NCBI RefSeq assembly: GCF_023715145.1
Contig: NZ_JAMBNP010000014.1
Location: 62,001 to 126,000, forward strand
Reading direction: 5' to 3'
Length of the DNA stretch: 64,000 bases
Source: Paenibacillus glycanilyticus
Lineage (GTDB): Bacteria; Bacillota; Bacilli; Paenibacillales; Paenibacillaceae
Shown here: one piece after another, positions 45,836 to 55,583 of the stretch
Layout: each line of letters opens with the position of its first letter
How positions within the stretch are numbered: the stretch's first letter is position 1
Notes under the pieces: model-generated
What the model was told of the DNA's origin: nothing
Database searches by the model: none
Seen by the model: the letters and a program-made list of their open reading frames with translations, nothing else
Made by a program: the position numbers and the translations under genes

Positions 45836-46495
45836 TTAGATGGTCCATTGGGAATGCACGATGGCGCATGCATACCAGGCGCCGTTATGCTGCTCGAGAA
45901 CAAGGATGAGGCTCTCCCAGTCCATGCCGCCGTATTCGGGGTTGAAGCCGCTGAAGTAATAGTCGAAGTACGTGCTGCCGGGGTAACTCTCTTCGATATT
46001 GACCAGCGTATTGCCCTGGCCAAGCACTTTGTTAGGGCTGACCTCTTCAGCCTCCGCAAAGTTTTGATCGTATACAAACTTTTTATAATAGTCGCCGAAG
46101 GTCAGGCTGATCGGCTCGCCCGAGCCGTCAAAGCTTCCCCACTCATAAATCGTTGGATCCTCAAGCACCGGCAGTTCACCTGCTTGAAACGTAACGGCGG
46201 TGTCCTTTTGGATATGCCCGTAAGGGGAAAATAACAGCCCTTTCTCCGGATGAATAAAGGAGGACAGCTTCTCCATATCCTTCTGTTGCAGGGCGCTCAT
46301 AATCGCTTCAGCCGCTTCCTCAGCCGTCGCCGCAGGAGCAGCAGTTGGAGTTGGTGATGGTTCAACCGAAGGCTCGGCTGTTGGAGTGGCTGAAGGCATC
46401 GGCGATAACGAATTTCCATTCCCTCCGAGACCAAAACATCCGCCAAGCACCAGCATCACGGCCAGCATACTTAATAGACGCCACATGAGCCTCAC
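45836..46495 (-). CDS. Lipoprotein of unknown function
   Basis: A 219-residue lipoprotein: signal with lipobox VLGGC (C20), a Pro/Thr/Ser/Glu-rich linker (about 30-58) and a C-terminal domain with EEAAEAIMSALQQKDMEKLSSFIHPEKGLLFSPYG. That part resembles small exported domains seen in Bacillota lipoproteins near peptidoglycan or stress genes, but I cannot name a family. It is convergent to the GGDEF-EAL gene. Confidence 0.7.
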   Translation of the reverse strand: MRLMWRLLSMLAVMLVLGGCFGLGGNGNSLSPMPSATPTAEPSVEPSPTPTAAPAATAEEAAEAIMSALQQKDMEKLSSFIHPEKGLLFSPYGHIQKDTAVTFQAGELPVLEDPTIYEWGSFDGSGEPISLTFGDYYKKFVYDQNFAEAEEVSPNKVLGQGNTLVNIEESYPGSTYFDYYFSGFNPEYGGMDWESLILVLEQHNGAWYACAIVHSQWTI

Positions 46496-46649
46496 TCCGT
46501 TTCATGACGCTTAATTAGTCTTGATTAGTCTCTTTTACCACAGGTCCTTCAGAGATAAACTCAGATGGAAGTTATCTTATCCTCATAAACGGAAATCGGA
46601 CCCGAAGGTTGCGGTCGCGCTCGATTTTCCGCGGTTGCCCCGTGAGGGA

Positions 46650-47429
46650 TTATGGAATGGGGTTTGGCCGGTCTTTCATGTAGGCGGTTGGTGTTTTGCC
46701 GGTCTCGCGTTTGAAGATGCGCTGGAAGTAGGACAGATCGCGGTAGCCGACGGATTCGGAGATTTCTCCTACGGTAAGCGTGGAATCAACCAGCAGGTAA
46801 ATCGCTTTTTTTACCCTGGCCTTATGCACATAATCGCTGATCGTCTGTCCGGTTACCCGGCGGAATAGAGTAGCGGCGTAATTCGGGCTTTTGTGGATAT
46901 GCTCGCCAAGCTCCTCCTTCGTAATCTTCTGCTGATAGTAGTTCATGATATAGTTCTTCATCCGTTCCACCTGCTGATGGGCTGCGGAGGTGACCGGACC
47001 TTCATCGAGCTCCCGGTTCCAGAGGGCGAGGCATTCATACAGAATGGCAAGGCCAAGGACGTTGGCGTACAGATGTTTTTCCGTCCATTCGTTGTGCATG
47101 GTTTTAATTCTTTCTAGGATCCGTTCATAGGCCCCGGTTTTCGATTTCACCCAATGATTGTTTTGCAGAAGCGGGAGCGGAGGACTGACAGCCGTGAACT
47201 CAATGACGTACTTCTCATGGAAGACGGTTGGCACGCATTTGCCATAATAGGACTGGCAGGCCGGGATGTATAACAAATCGCCTTTCTCCAAAATGATTTT
47301 CTCGTTTTCGATCCAGTACACGACTTTGCCGTAGCTGGCCAATACGAGCGTAGACGCGCCTTCGGGGCGATTGCCGTTGTCAAACCAGTCGGTTCCCCGG
47401 TGCTGTTTTACTTCTACAAGTCCAAGCAT
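46650..47429 (-). CDS. AraC family transcriptional regulator
   Basis: A 259-residue activator with an N-terminal cupin-like sensor (ILEKGDLLYIPACQSYYGK) and a C-terminal double HTH (about 150-255): ITKEELGEHIHKSPNYAATLFRR and VGEISESVGYRDLSYFQRIFKRETGKTP. Paenibacillus genomes carry many of these, often for sugar uptake. No uptake operon is adjacent, so the target is unknown. It is divergent from pyruvate kinase. Confidence 0.88.
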   Translation of the reverse strand: MLGLVEVKQHRGTDWFDNGNRPEGASTLVLASYGKVVYWIENEKIILEKGDLLYIPACQSYYGKCVPTVFHEKYVIEFTAVSPPLPLLQNNHWVKSKTGAYERILERIKTMHNEWTEKHLYANVLGLAILYECLALWNRELDEGPVTSAAHQQVERMKNYIMNYYQQKITKEELGEHIHKSPNYAATLFRRVTGQTISDYVHKARVKKAIYLLVDSTLTVGEISESVGYRDLSYFQRIFKRETGKTPTAYMKDRPNPIP

Positions 47430-47581
47430 GGTTTCCTATCTCCTCCAAAAATAACCGTACTATGTTTCTATAAGAGTACTATAATTCATAGTCGATTGGG
47501 AAGAAACGAGCTACAATAAGATTATTCTTGTTTACCACAAACGCAATCAGACTTGTACAATCAGGAGGAATCAGACACATT

Positions 47582-49003
47582 ATGCGCAAGACAAAAATTG
47601 TTTGCACCATGGGACCATCATGCGAATCGACAGAAGTATTAATTGACATGATTAACGCGGGAATGAACGTTGCCCGTTTGAATATGGCACACGGAGAGCT
47701 GGAGGATCATGCGGCACGTATTGCGCGTATTCGTGAAGCTGCGGCAGCGACGAACAGTGTAGTCGCGATCTTGCTTGATATTAAAGGTCCGGAGGTTCGG
47801 ATCGGCAAGCTGGAGGAAGCTTCTTACCTGCTGAAGGTTGGGGAGACGCTGACTCTGACGACGGAAGAGATCATCGGTAACGGCGAGCGTATTCACGTGA
47901 ACTACGCGGAGCTGCCTCAGGTAGTCAACCCTGGGAATAAAATTTTGCTCGACGACGGCTTGATTGAAATGGAAGTTACGGCAGTAAAAGGCACGGAAAT
48001 CGAGTGCGTGATCCTGAACGGCGGCGTAATTAAAGCAAGAAAAGGCGTTAACCTGCCGGGTATCCGCACGACTCTCCCCGGCGTAACGGATCGTGATATC
48101 CGCCATATCCTCTTTGGTATCGAGCAGAAGATTGATATTATCGCGCCTTCCTTTGTGAGAAGAGCGGAAGATATTTTGCAAATTCGCGAGCTGCTTCACG
48201 AGAGTGGCGCAGGGCATATCCAAATCATCTCCAAGATCGAGAATGAAGAGGGCGTTAATAACCTCGATTCCATCATTGAAGCATCTGACGGCATCATGGT
48301 TGCCCGCGGCGACCTTGGCGTGGAAGTGCCGGCTTGGGATGTGCCGATGATTCAGCGCGAGATGATCTCCAAATGTAACACGGCAGGCAAAGTGGTTGTT
48401 GTGGCAACGCAAATGCTCGATTCGATGCAGATCAACCCTCGTCCGTCCCGTGCGGAAGTCAGTGACGTGGCGAACGCCGTTCTCCAAGGAACGGATGCTA
48501 TTATGCTCTCCGGCGAGACGGCTGCCGGCAAATATCCGGTGCAGTCGGTCAGCATGATGGCTTCCATTGCGGTGAAGGCCGAATCGATGCTGGATTACTT
48601 CGATGAATTCCAACAACGCAGAGGCGCACAGCCAACAACAATTACGGAAGTAATCAGCCAAGCGGTTGTAAGCTCGTCTCTTGAGCTGAACGCGAAAGCG
48701 ATCGTGACTCCGACAGAGAGCGGCTTTACGGCTCGCATGGTATCGAAATACCGTCCGAAATCGCCGATTATTGCAGTCGCTTCGGATGAGAAGGTTCTTC
48801 CGCGCCTGGCAATCATGTGGGGAGTAATCCCGGTTAAAGGCGGCAGACCTAATTCGACGGACGATATTTTTGAATCGGCGTTAACAAACGGCGGCAGCAC
48901 GGGACTTCTGGAGAAGGGAGACTACGTTGTTATTACAGCGGGTACCCCTACAGGTAAAGCCGGCGCGACAAACCTTGTGAAGATTGCGCAGTTTGGCCAA
49001 TAA
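47582..49003 (+). CDS. pyk: Pyruvate kinase (short form)
   Basis: Converts phosphoenolpyruvate and ADP to pyruvate and ATP. The 473-residue protein has TKIVCTMGPSC, DIKGPEVR, the metal-site region IISKIENEEG and MVARGDLGVEVP, and MLSGETAAGKYP. It ends at the normal C-domain and lacks the extra PEP-utilising domain of about 110 residues found in Bacillus and Geobacillus Pyk. ATG at 47582 lies 13 bases from GGAGG, rather far but the only sound option. It may be a second isozyme, since it does not sit next to pfkA. Confidence 0.92.
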   Translation: MRKTKIVCTMGPSCESTEVLIDMINAGMNVARLNMAHGELEDHAARIARIREAAAATNSVVAILLDIKGPEVRIGKLEEASYLLKVGETLTLTTEEIIGNGERIHVNYAELPQVVNPGNKILLDDGLIEMEVTAVKGTEIECVILNGGVIKARKGVNLPGIRTTLPGVTDRDIRHILFGIEQKIDIIAPSFVRRAEDILQIRELLHESGAGHIQIISKIENEEGVNNLDSIIEASDGIMVARGDLGVEVPAWDVPMIQREMISKCNTAGKVVVVATQMLDSMQINPRPSRAEVSDVANAVLQGTDAIMLSGETAAGKYPVQSVSMMASIAVKAESMLDYFDEFQQRRGAQPTTITEVISQAVVSSSLELNAKAIVTPTESGFTARMVSKYRPKSPIIAVASDEKVLPRLAIMWGVIPVKGGRPNSTDDIFESALTNGGSTGLLEKGDYVVITAGTPTGKAGATNLVKIAQFGQ

Positions 49004-49011
49004 TCATAAGT

Positions 49012-49043
49012 AAAAGCCCCTTCCCGATCGGGAAGGGGCTTTT
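49012..49043. terminator. Terminator after pyk
   Basis: A perfect 32-bp palindrome, AAAAGCCCCTTCCCGA and its mirror. It ends in TTTT on both strands and serves both convergent genes. Confidence 0.92.
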
Positions 49044-49054
49044 GGTATCTCCGT

Positions 49055-49780
49055 TTATGTGTGGCTTACGGGAGTTGTTGTGGTAATGGGGGTATCCGTC
49101 GAAGTTGCGGCTGTAGTCGATGATTCTTCCGATGCTGCAGCAACCGCAGGCTGCTCCTGAACCGCTTCCGCCGTTGCGCTGGATGCTGCCGCTTCCGCCG
49201 CCGCGACTGCTTTAGCGGCTTTTTTCTTGCGGTGTCTTTTCCGGAAGAACAAGAATAAGACGATTAACGGAACCGCGATGGCGAACAAATACATCGATGC
49301 GTTGTGGACCATCTTTTCGGCCGCCTGGCCGTAGAAGTAGATAAGTGCGCCAACCAGATAGAACTTAGCTGCGCGGCCTACTGCCGCATACATGATAAGG
49401 CGCCAGAGCGGAAAGTTTAGTGCGCCGGACAAGATGGTGAATACTTTGAACGGAATAGGGGTAAAGGAACCGATCAGTACAGCGGTGTCCCCATTCTTCG
49501 TGAACATTTTTGTAGCAGCCTCGATCCATTCCTTCTTAAGAATCTTGTACAGGATAGAGTTGCCGAGGAATTTGCCAATTAAGTAGCCGATCGGGGTGCC
49601 TATCAAACAACCGATATATCCTACGGTAGCCAGTAAAAACGCATCTGACGGATTTACTAGGCTTAATGGAACCTGGAGGAATAAGGCCGGTATTGGAAAG
49701 ATGATTGCATCAATCATAGAATGAACAAACAAACCCCAGGGGCCAAATTTCATTAGGAAGTCTACAATGTCTTGGAGCAT
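49055..49780 (-). CDS. DedA/VTT-domain membrane protein
   Basis: A 241-residue membrane protein. The VTT core shows GPWGLFVHSMIDAIIFPIPALF, a reentrant-like GTPIGYLIGKFLG and FTPIPFKVFTILSGAL; relatives move lipid carriers or keep proton force. A low-complexity Ala/Thr/Ser/Glu tail of about 50 residues follows a basic RKRHRKKK stretch. The upstream ATG (49807) has no ribosome site; ATG 49780 is preceded by GAGAGGTG at 12 bases. Confidence 0.82.
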   Translation of the reverse strand: MLQDIVDFLMKFGPWGLFVHSMIDAIIFPIPALFLQVPLSLVNPSDAFLLATVGYIGCLIGTPIGYLIGKFLGNSILYKILKKEWIEAATKMFTKNGDTAVLIGSFTPIPFKVFTILSGALNFPLWRLIMYAAVGRAAKFYLVGALIYFYGQAAEKMVHNASMYLFAIAVPLIVLFLFFRKRHRKKKAAKAVAAAEAAASSATAEAVQEQPAVAAASEESSTTAATSTDTPITTTTPVSHT

Positions 49781-50155
49781 GAAAATGGCACACACCTCTC
49801 TACGCATGGAAAGCCATAGTTAATTATACGATAGTTTAGGACTTAGGTTTCACTTTTTTTCTGGCCGCTAAAGAAATATAAGTAAGTTCAGAAGCGAATT
49901 TCGACAATCCTCCGTTATTTCCATATCCCCTCCCTTTTAAAACCACACGATCAAGTTTTGTTAACTTTATGTTAGTTTATATAACATTTAAATCAATTGA
50001 ATTATCCAGCATCTATAGGAAAAATGACGGAAATGCTAGATTTATACAGATGATAGCGCTTAACCTTGGTAAAATAAGGTTTGTTAATATATGTTACATC
50101 AAATAGACTTATAAGTGCTAGAAACAAATAGATAGAATAGGGAGGAAGGCAAATC
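49781..50155. other. Divergent intergenic region with surface-protein element
   Basis: 375 bases without a gene. It holds the third copy of the promoter-like element (49957-49988). A weaker promoter candidate, TTGGTA (50066-50071), 16 bases, TATATG (50088-50093), lies nearer the asparaginase start. If the conserved element is the promoter, the leader is about 165 nucleotides. Confidence 0.5.
49957..49988 (+). promoter_or_regulatory. Surface-protein promoter-like element, copy C
   Basis: TTGTTA (49958-49963), 16 bases, TATAAC (49980-49985), with GTTAGTTTATATAAC. It matches copy B (4467-4498) at 29 of 32 bases although the genes are 45 kb apart and unrelated in sequence. Confidence 0.5.
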
Positions 50156-51532
50156 ATGACAAACTATGTAAAGGGTATGTTTGGTAAGAGGTTTGTTGTA
50201 TTACTTCTATTATTGTCGATGGCTGCGGGGACGGTCGGTGTTGTCGTTTCGAGAAATCTGGCAAATGCAGCCGAACCTGTACAGCTTCCTACGTTTAACA
50301 TTCCGCCTGTTTCGGCTGAATTCGAGGCTTCGGAAAAGCCTAATGTTCTTGTTATCGCAACGGGAGGAACAATTGCGGGGGCAGCAAGAAACGGCGATAA
50401 AACGAATTTCCAGAACTATGCGGCAGGCACTTATACAATGGCGGATATGGTCGCTCAATTGCCCGTACATAAAACGGCGGACGTATCTACTTTCCAATTC
50501 GGCAATAAGGGCTCAGGCAGCTATTCGATAAAAGATTTATACGATCTCTCCCTGGCGGTGGATACCGCGCTTGCTGACTATGACAGCGTAGTCGTAACGA
50601 CGGGGACGGATACGATGGAGGAAATCGCTTATTTCCTCGATCTGACGGTTCGCAGTGAAAAACCGGTTGTGGTAACGGGGGCGATGAGACCTTGGGATGT
50701 TATCGGGACCGATGCACCGGCTAACCTGTATCAAGCGATCAAAGTGGCAAGCAGCAACAAAACAAAATGGTTTGGTACGGTTCTGATGCTTAACGATGTG
50801 ATTTTTGCTGCGCGTGAGGTAACGAAGACAAACGCGCATCGCTTGGATACGTTTGATGCACCGATGTTTGGCGCGCTTGGCTATGTAGATGACCCGGCGG
50901 TACGTATCTACCGCGCACCTGCCAGAGCGATCAAAGCGGGCACGGAGGAATGGGCAACACCGTTTGATCTGAAGACGATCTCCAAGGACAGCCTCCCGAT
51001 TGTCGAGATTGCCTACAGCTATCAAGAGGCAGGCGGCGGAGCGATCCGCGGATTTGTAGAGGACGGCGCGAAGGGCATTGTTACTGCGGGTACAGGCGCT
51101 GGCGGCATTTCCTCCAAGATGAGCCAAGCACGTTCGGCTGCGATCCAGCAAGGGGTTGTATTTGTCACAACGACGCGTACAGGCTCCGGTACGATGTATG
51201 ACAGCGGTACGGGCAGCACAATTGGCGGGGATAACCTGAATGCGGCGCATGCGCGAATGCTGCTTCTCCTTTCTCTTGCCTTCACGAGCGAGCTGCCTAC
51301 GATTCATTCCTGGTTCCAATCGTTTGGTACGGGTGACGTTGAGATTTCCGTGGACGAGAATACGGTCCTGACAACTTCGATTGAGGAAGATGCGGCAGCA
51401 GAAGAACCAATCGTAGAGGTGCCTGCTTCTGCGGAGCCAACGGCCGAACCTTCGGCACAGCCTTCAGCTGAACCTTCTGCCGATCCGGTTGAATCCGCGC
51501 CTGCGACACAAGAGCCTGTTGGCGCGCATTAA
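50156..51532 (+). CDS. Secreted type II-like L-asparaginase
   Basis: Hydrolyses asparagine to aspartate and ammonia, outside the cell. A signal peptide covers about 1-40 (ends NLANAAEP). The 458-residue chain has both active-site threonine motifs, ATGGTIAGAA near residue 70 and TTGTDTMEEIAYF near residue 145, and VTAGTGAGGIS. After the catalytic domain comes a tail of about 60 residues rich in Pro, Ala, Glu and Ser (repeated AEPSA), probably spanning the wall. It is the first of two tandem paralogues and lacks an SLH anchor. GGGAGG precedes the ATG. Confidence 0.92.
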   Translation: MTNYVKGMFGKRFVVLLLLLSMAAGTVGVVVSRNLANAAEPVQLPTFNIPPVSAEFEASEKPNVLVIATGGTIAGAARNGDKTNFQNYAAGTYTMADMVAQLPVHKTADVSTFQFGNKGSGSYSIKDLYDLSLAVDTALADYDSVVVTTGTDTMEEIAYFLDLTVRSEKPVVVTGAMRPWDVIGTDAPANLYQAIKVASSNKTKWFGTVLMLNDVIFAAREVTKTNAHRLDTFDAPMFGALGYVDDPAVRIYRAPARAIKAGTEEWATPFDLKTISKDSLPIVEIAYSYQEAGGGAIRGFVEDGAKGIVTAGTGAGGISSKMSQARSAAIQQGVVFVTTTRTGSGTMYDSGTGSTIGGDNLNAAHARMLLLLSLAFTSELPTIHSWFQSFGTGDVEISVDENTVLTTSIEEDAAAEEPIVEVPASAEPTAEPSAQPSAEPSADPVESAPATQEPVGAH

Positions 51533-51567
51533 ACAGAAAGCCGAATACGAAGGGAGGGTAATCCGAT

Positions 51568-54015
51568 ATGACTGTCATCAGCAATAATCGAATGCTGCGG
51601 AGATTTCTGTCTCCCCTGCTGATCCTTGCGCTTCTCTCCGGATTTGTGGGGTATGCCCGGGCGGCAGAAGACGCGGTCCCCCAGCTTCCAACCTTTAATA
51701 TACCGGCGTTGTCGGCAGAAGCTGAAGCTTCTCCGCTGCCGAATATTATGGTTGTGGCAACCGGGGGAACCATTGCCGGAGCTGCTTCAGGCGGCGACAA
51801 AACAAACTTTCAGAACTATGCGGCCGGCACGTACAAAATGGCGGATATGGTCGCTCAGCTTCCTACGCACAAAAATGCCGACGTATCAACCTTTCAGTTT
51901 GGCAATAAGGGATCTGGAAGCTATACCATGAAGGATCTATATGATCTGTCGCTCGCAATAGACCAAGCCCTCGACGTTTATGATGGCGTTGTTGTTACAA
52001 CGGGCACGGATACGATGGAAGAAATTGCTTACTTCCTTGATCTGACAGTGCGCAGCGAGAAGCCGGTTGTTGTAACCGGCGCGATGAGACCTTGGGATGT
52101 CATCGGTACGGACGGCCCTGCGAATCTTTATCAAGCGATCAAAGTGGCAGCCAGCAACAAGACCAAATGGTATGGAACGGTTCTTATGCTAAACGATGTC
52201 ATTCAGGCAGCGCGTGAAGTAACAAAGTCCAATTCCCATCGTATGGATACGTTTGACACGCCGATGTTTGGAGCGCTTGGTTATGTCGATGATCCGGCAG
52301 TACGGATGTACCGGTTGAATGCCAGAGCGATGAAAGCCGGTACACCGGAATGGTCAACTCCGTTTGATCTGCGGACCATTTCCAAAGATGATCTGCCGAT
52401 TGTAGAGATCGCCTACAGCTATCAGGAGGCAGGCGGCGGAGCCATCCGGGCTTTGGTTGAGGACGGTGCAAAAGGAATCGTCACTGCAGGAACGGGAGCG
52501 GGGGGCATTTCTTCGAAGATGAGCCAGGCCCGCAGCGCAGCTATTCAGAAGGGAGTTATCTTTGTTACAACGACAAGGACAGGCTCCGGAACGATGAGCG
52601 GCAGCAGCAACGGGGTTATTGCCGGGGATAACCTGAACCCTCAGCATGCCCGCGTTATGCTGCTCCTGTCCCTCGCGTTCTCGAATGATTACAATACGAT
52701 CAAGAACTGGTTCGAGACCGTTGGCACGCAGGATATTGTCATTGACGAAGCAGCTCCTCCGGCATGGCCGGCGAATGCCGAGCTTACCTCGGATGCTCAA
52801 ACGGCGGACAGCATTCATTTGATCTGGCCGCAGGCAACAGAACCTGCGAGCGTTGCAGGTTACGCCATCTACAAAGGTTCGGAAGAGGCGCCGATTGCGA
52901 AGGTTGAAGCATCGGTCAGCAGCTATACCGCAAAGGGACTTGCTTCGAATACGCCGTACACCTTTACGGTCAAAGCCTTTGACGAGAAGGGGAATGAGAG
53001 CGTTGGTTTGACAGGCACCTTCAAGACGAGTTCATCGGGTTCGGGATCGGGCGGAGGAACCGTCACGCCTCCAAATAGCAACGAACTTACCGTTCCGTCG
53101 GGCGGCTCAGGGGAGCTGAGTGTCTATGACAACAGCATTACCGTAAAGGTGCCAAGCGGGGCAACCAGCGAGCAGCTTATCATCACGGTTCAGAAGCTTA
53201 CGCAGACAGGCGGACTGATTGACGCAGACGATGTGCTTCTGTCCTCGATTTTTGAAGTACTGAAGAATAAAGCAGGCAACTTCCTTGTTCCGGTAACCTT
53301 GACCTTCAAGTTTGATCCCTCGCTGGTTAAGGAAGGCAAGAAAGCTTCGGTCTTCTATTATGATGAAACGAAGAAACAATGGATAGAGATGGGAGGTACA
53401 GTGAGCGGAAGCACGATTTCCGTAACAACCGATCATTTCACGAAGTTTGCCGTATTTGCTGTTAATAGCGCTCCTGCCGTACCGGATTTCTCCGATATTG
53501 CAGGTCACTGGGCAGCGGATTCGATTAAGAGCGCGGTATCTGCCGGCATCGTGAACGGCTACGGCGACGGAACCTTTAAGCCGGAGCTCACCGTAACCCG
53601 GGAAGAGTTTATTGCCATGCTGATGCGCGCGCTCAAATCGGAACAGTCGGGAGCGGATCTGACCTTCAAGGATAACGCCTCCATCGGTTCATGGGCGAAA
53701 GCCGCGGTTGCGCAGGCGGTTAGCGCAGGGATTGCGGGCGGCTATCCGGACGGAACGTTTAAGCCGGGTAATAAGATCAGCCGCGCCGAGATGGTTGTCA
53801 TGATCGCCAAGGCTCTTAAGCTGACAACGGCGGAAGATGCCGTGACCAGCTTCGCCGACGACGCGGACATTCCCGCATGGGCAAAAGGCGCGGTTAAAGC
53901 GGTGGCGGACAAAGGCATTGTCCAAGGCCGTTTGAACAATCGTTTCGTGCCGGATGGAACGGCAACCAGAGCAGAAGCGATTACGGTCATCATGAAGTTT
54001 CTTGCTGCCAAATAA
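51568..54015 (+). CDS. Asparaginase fused to FN3 and SLH domains
   Basis: An 815-residue surface enzyme. A signal peptide (about 1-33) and an asparaginase domain nearly identical over long stretches to the preceding gene (ATGGTIAGAA, TTGTDTMEEIAYF) come first. Then follow an FN3 domain (about 395-490, AGYAIYKG...PYTFTVKAFDEKGN), a Ser/Gly linker, a ZU5-like beta domain (about 510-635) and three SLH domains (TREE, SRAE, TRAE). The SLH set should hold the enzyme on the cell wall. It starts 35 bases after the soluble paralogue, with GGGAGGG upstream, so both are one transcript. Confidence 0.92.
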   Translation: MTVISNNRMLRRFLSPLLILALLSGFVGYARAAEDAVPQLPTFNIPALSAEAEASPLPNIMVVATGGTIAGAASGGDKTNFQNYAAGTYKMADMVAQLPTHKNADVSTFQFGNKGSGSYTMKDLYDLSLAIDQALDVYDGVVVTTGTDTMEEIAYFLDLTVRSEKPVVVTGAMRPWDVIGTDGPANLYQAIKVAASNKTKWYGTVLMLNDVIQAAREVTKSNSHRMDTFDTPMFGALGYVDDPAVRMYRLNARAMKAGTPEWSTPFDLRTISKDDLPIVEIAYSYQEAGGGAIRALVEDGAKGIVTAGTGAGGISSKMSQARSAAIQKGVIFVTTTRTGSGTMSGSSNGVIAGDNLNPQHARVMLLLSLAFSNDYNTIKNWFETVGTQDIVIDEAAPPAWPANAELTSDAQTADSIHLIWPQATEPASVAGYAIYKGSEEAPIAKVEASVSSYTAKGLASNTPYTFTVKAFDEKGNESVGLTGTFKTSSSGSGSGGGTVTPPNSNELTVPSGGSGELSVYDNSITVKVPSGATSEQLIITVQKLTQTGGLIDADDVLLSSIFEVLKNKAGNFLVPVTLTFKFDPSLVKEGKKASVFYYDETKKQWIEMGGTVSGSTISVTTDHFTKFAVFAVNSAPAVPDFSDIAGHWAADSIKSAVSAGIVNGYGDGTFKPELTVTREEFIAMLMRALKSEQSGADLTFKDNASIGSWAKAAVAQAVSAGIAGGYPDGTFKPGNKISRAEMVVMIAKALKLTTAEDAVTSFADDADIPAWAKGAVKAVADKGIVQGRLNNRFVPDGTATRAEAITVIMKFLAAK

Positions 54016-54024
54016 AACGCAATT

Positions 54025-54067
54025 AAGCTGCTCTGCAGGGCTCATTAGCCTTGCGGGGCAGCTTTTT
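54025..54067 (+). terminator. Terminator of the asparaginase pair
   Basis: AAGCTGC...GCAGCTT stem (with inner GCAGGGCT/AGCCTTGC pairing) followed by TTTTTT. Confidence 0.82.
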
Positions 54068-54182
54068 TGAATTGAATTTTTGAAACAAGCCCCAGCTTGT
54101 CAAACTAGTCCGCATAATTGTCCAAGTTCCCTCATAGACATGTTACCAGTTGGAAAAACATTGTGAAGAGGGGATGATTGTA

Positions 54183-55418
54183 ATGCGTCGCATGACATGG
54201 GCAGCGGCAATCTTGTTAGTATTTTCACTCGTACTTAGCGCATGCGGGAAGAAGGACGCCGAGTCCGTTGTCAAGGATCTCGACAAAGTGGTAAGCAACA
54301 TGGAGAGCTACCAGGGGACAGGTACGATGAAGCTTAACACCGGTCAGCAGGAATTAACGTACAACGTAGATGTTTCTTACCAGAAGCCCCATTATTACCG
54401 CATTAAATTGACGAATGCGGAGAAGGATATAACACAAATTGTTCTGCGCAACGATGACGGCGTGTTTGTCCTTACGCCGCGTCTGAACAAAGTGTTCCGA
54501 TTCCAAAGCGATTGGCCGCAAAATCAAGGGCAGGTATACCTCTATCAAACGCTGATTCAAAGCATTCTGACAGATAACTCGCGTCAGTTCGCGGTTGATG
54601 ATAAATCCTACGTCTTTGATGTGATGGCTAACTATAATAACGGCACGCTCGCCAGACAAAAAATTTGGCTGAACAAATCGGACTACAAGCCGGTTCAAGT
54701 CCAAGTAAGTGATGCAAATGCTTCCGTGATGGTGCAAGTAGACTTTACGAGCTTCGAGTTTGGTCCAAGCTTTGAGAAAACAACGTTTGAGACGGAAGCA
54801 AACATGAAGTCCTCGCCTTCGAGCGGCGGCACCGGCGATCAGCCGACACTCGCGGATCCCGACCAAGATCAAACGGATGTGAACGGAAGCACAAATGCAG
54901 GCTCGGAAGAGAGCAAGGATGCCGTAACGCCGGACAAATCGGCAGAAACGCAAGATGACAGCAAAACAGACGGCAAAACGGATGATCAAGCAACAAAAGA
55001 TGATGATAAGAACGCGGCTGCGGAAGATGAAGAGGATGCCGACGACACAACCGCTAATCCGGAGGCAGATGCGGCAAGCGAGCTTCAAGTCATGGTGCCA
55101 ACTGAACTTCCGGACGGCGTTGTCTTGAAAGACAGCATGGACATCGTATTCGGCGGCCTGCCGGGTGTTGTATCCCGCTATACCGGTTCTTATGATTTCT
55201 CGATTATTCAGACACAACCGAAGGATATGGCGGCTACGTACACAGGCGGAACCTTCCTTGATCTCGGATTTACGATTGGCGAGCTGTCAGGCGGAGACGA
55301 CCAGAAGACGCTGACCTGGATCGTGGATGGCAATCAGCTTCGTCTGACGAGCAGCACGCTTCCTGAGACGGAAATGATCAGAATCGCACAATCCGTTCAA
55401 GTGGATACAACGAAATAA
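54183..55418 (+). CDS. YdcC-like LolA-fold lipoprotein with DUF4367-like domain
   Basis: A 411-residue lipoprotein: lipobox LSAC (C21), then a LolA-like sheet domain (about 25-215; VSNMESYQGTGTMKL, YNVDVSYQKPHYYR, VFVLTPRLNKVFRF). An acidic, Asp/Thr/Lys-rich linker (about 220-300) leads to a C-terminal domain resembling DUF4367 (ELPDGVVLKDSMDIVFGGLPGV.SRY). B. subtilis YdcC, directly upstream of alr, has the same first part and is linked to sporulation. ATG 54183 has GAGGGG nine bases before it; earlier frame starts do not. The gene order ydcC-alr-ndoAI-ndoA is conserved. Confidence 0.8.
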   Translation: MRRMTWAAAILLVFSLVLSACGKKDAESVVKDLDKVVSNMESYQGTGTMKLNTGQQELTYNVDVSYQKPHYYRIKLTNAEKDITQIVLRNDDGVFVLTPRLNKVFRFQSDWPQNQGQVYLYQTLIQSILTDNSRQFAVDDKSYVFDVMANYNNGTLARQKIWLNKSDYKPVQVQVSDANASVMVQVDFTSFEFGPSFEKTTFETEANMKSSPSSGGTGDQPTLADPDQDQTDVNGSTNAGSEESKDAVTPDKSAETQDDSKTDGKTDDQATKDDDKNAAAEDEEDADDTTANPEADAASELQVMVPTELPDGVVLKDSMDIVFGGLPGVVSRYTGSYDFSIIQTQPKDMAATYTGGTFLDLGFTIGELSGGDDQKTLTWIVDGNQLRLTSSTLPETEMIRIAQSVQVDTTK

Positions 55419-55583
55419 AAGACACAAAAAACAGCAGGGCATAAGATTTTTTCCAAGACGTGCTATCCGATTACGGCCGCCATTTCATTGACAGTCCAAG
55501 CGACAGCGTTTAACATTATTTCTATTGATGTTTAAAGTTGCTCGGGATTGCTCGGCTGCCGAATGAGGAGAAGGTGAACCGAC

